7,435 bases of DNA, taken from positions 1 through 7,435 of the forward strand of contig JAHADO010000059.1 in assembly GCA_018375265.1 (NCBI GenBank), written 5' to 3'. Below the pieces are notes generated by a model, which saw only the letters and a program-made list of their open reading frames with translations, was not told where the DNA came from and searched no databases. This DNA comes from Campylobacter concisus (GTDB lineage Bacteria > Campylobacterota > Campylobacteria > Campylobacterales > Campylobacteraceae). Of the stretch, positions 6,575 through 7,435 are shown one piece after another. Made by a program: the position numbers and the translations under genes. Every line of letters begins with the position of its first letter. The stretch's first letter is position 1.

Positions 6575-7435
6575 CTATAAATTTTTGTTTAGAATTCTCT
6601 GAGCTTCTTTTATATACTCTTTAGATGCATCTAGTCTTTGTTTAGTAAATTTAAATCCGTGCATACCCCACGAACCATCTTTTTCGACCATATCGATGAT
6701 CTCTTGAGCGTTTTGGACAAGCTCATAAACTCTTGCTTTATCACTTGGATCTAGCTTTTTAGTCTCTAGTAGTGAGTAAATTCCCTCGATACCTATTTTG
6801 ACCTCTGAGAATTCATTTTTAACTGGAGTTTGCCATCCCATAACCTCATCATAAACTTGTTTTTGGTTTTTGAAGTGAAGTGTTGGTTTTAGCTCAGATA
6901 GCACTGGGCTATGGCAGCCTTTATTATCTTTCATATCTTTATCAGCCCAAGATGTTCTAGCGCATGCCCACATCAAATCAACATAGTTGTGGCCATTTTT
7001 ATCTCTCTCAAAGTGCCAATCTTTAGCATCTCTTGGACCTTTAGCAGCGTCGCCTGGGACAAGAGATTTCTCTTTTGGATCGACCATGATCTTCCAGATG
7101 TGAGAGCGTCTTTGAGTATCAAAGCCAGCGTTGTCTTGGAACTGAACAGCGTAGAAATTCTCGCAGCTCATCATAAATGGCATGTGGCAAGATGCACAAG
7201 TGTTGTTTTTGTGAGTATCTGCTTTTGATGCGATATATGCTTGAGTCTCGTGACAATCTTTACAATCTTTTTTGATCTTTGGTTTAGTGTAGAACGCACT
7301 TAGATAGCCTTGATCTGGGTTGTAGTTCATGCCAGTTACGCTCTTATCACCTACGACGTTACCTGTGTTGTCGTGTGGATCGTGGCAAGTGACGCATCTC
7401 ATACCTTTATCGTAGTGAGCGGTAAAGTATGATTG
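6575..7435 (-). CDS. mccA: Octahaem cytochrome c sulfite reductase MccA, C-terminal part (runs off the right edge)
   Basis: The last 286 codons are visible, and the reading frame stays open through the right edge (QSYFTAHYDKG precedes Met at 7402), so the N-terminal haems and signal peptide are outside. Three ordinary haem c motifs appear: CVTCH at 7382-7396, CKDCH at 7250-7264 and CASCH at 7184-7198. A fourth, expanded motif has Cys, fifteen residues, then Cys-His (6911-6964). CX15CH near the C-terminus is the signature of the MccA family, in which it binds haem 8. MccA reduces sulfite to sulfide in the periplasm with six electrons at a haem-copper site. The one non-haem cysteine here, in MMSCENF just after CASCH, is a candidate copper ligand by position. 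A helical tail of about 110 residues follows the last haem. The gene order with mccBCD-ccsA1 confirms the assignment. Confidence 0.95.
   Translation of the reverse strand, partial: QSYFTAHYDKGMRCVTCHDPHDNTGNVVGDKSVTGMNYNPDQGYLSAFYTKPKIKKDCKDCHETQAYIASKADTHKNNTCASCHMPFMMSCENFYAVQFQDNAGFDTQRRSHIWKIMVDPKEKSLVPGDAAKGPRDAKDWHFERDKNGHNYVDLMWACARTSWADKDMKDNKGCHSPVLSELKPTLHFKNQKQVYDEVMGWQTPVKNEFSEVKIGIEGIYSLLETKKLDPSDKARVYELVQNAQEIIDMVEKDGSWGMHGFKFTKQRLDASKEYIKEAQRILNKNL
6911..6964 (-). other. CX15CH haem-binding motif of MccA (haem 8)
   Basis: The motif runs CARTSWADKDMKDNKGCH: two cysteines separated by fifteen residues, then the axial histidine. Normal c-type haem sites are CX2CH. In Wolinella this site needs the dedicated lyase CcsA1, and a ccsA1-type gene lies four genes downstream here. 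Confidence 0.9.

Noticed and set aside
6911..6964. A degenerate or broken haem-binding site in mccA
   Set aside because: The spacing is exactly CX15CH, the known functional motif of MccA, and the matching lyase gene is present.
6911..7228. Plus-strand open reading frame of 105 codons opposite mccA
   Set aside because: It is antisense to the haem motifs of mccA; its composition is explained by the reverse complement of that gene.
7400..7402. Met at 7402 as the start of a short cytochrome
   Set aside because: The frame continues upstream to the window edge with typical cytochrome sequence (HYDKG before the first CxxCH), and MccA is far longer than this fragment.

Overview
The window is one dense block of minus-strand genes from a campylobacterial (epsilonproteobacterial) genome. 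The AT-rich coding style, the frequent AAATTT words and the gene content fit a non-thermophilic Campylobacter of the concisus/curvus/showae type or a close relative. The genus is an inference; the order-level placement is firmer.

Read in the direction of transcription (right to left), the genes are: the C-terminal part of the octahaem sulfite reductase MccA (cut by the right edge), the periplasmic FKBP-type prolyl isomerase MccB, the Tat-exported four-cluster ferredoxin MccC, the NrfD/PsrC-type membrane quinol dehydrogenase MccD, the fused ResB-CcsA cytochrome c haem lyase CcsA1, a secreted cysteine-rich Sel1-repeat (Hcp-like) protein, an unrecognised acidic cytoplasmic protein, and the start of a NosL-family copper chaperone (cut by the left edge). 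No intergenic gap exceeds about 45 bases. The last three junctions are overlapping or nearly so, so this reads as a single polycistronic unit whose promoter lies beyond the right edge.

The core mccABCD-ccsA1 order is that of the respiratory sulfite reduction system known from Wolinella succinogenes. MccD would oxidise menaquinol, MccC would pass electrons out to MccA, and MccA would reduce sulfite to sulfide in the periplasm. MccB would assist folding. CcsA1 would attach the unusual eighth haem, whose CX15CH motif is plainly visible here. The NosL-type protein fits supply of the copper ion found in the MccA active site.

The less explained parts are the Hcp-like protein and the unknown protein inserted between ccsA1 and nosL, an aspartate at the expected second periplasmic haem-ligand histidine of CcsA1, a perfect hairpin between mccA and mccB, and the absence of a lipobox in the NosL-like protein. 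No RNA genes, mobile elements or CRISPR arrays were seen, and no gene-free stretch exceeds 300 bases.
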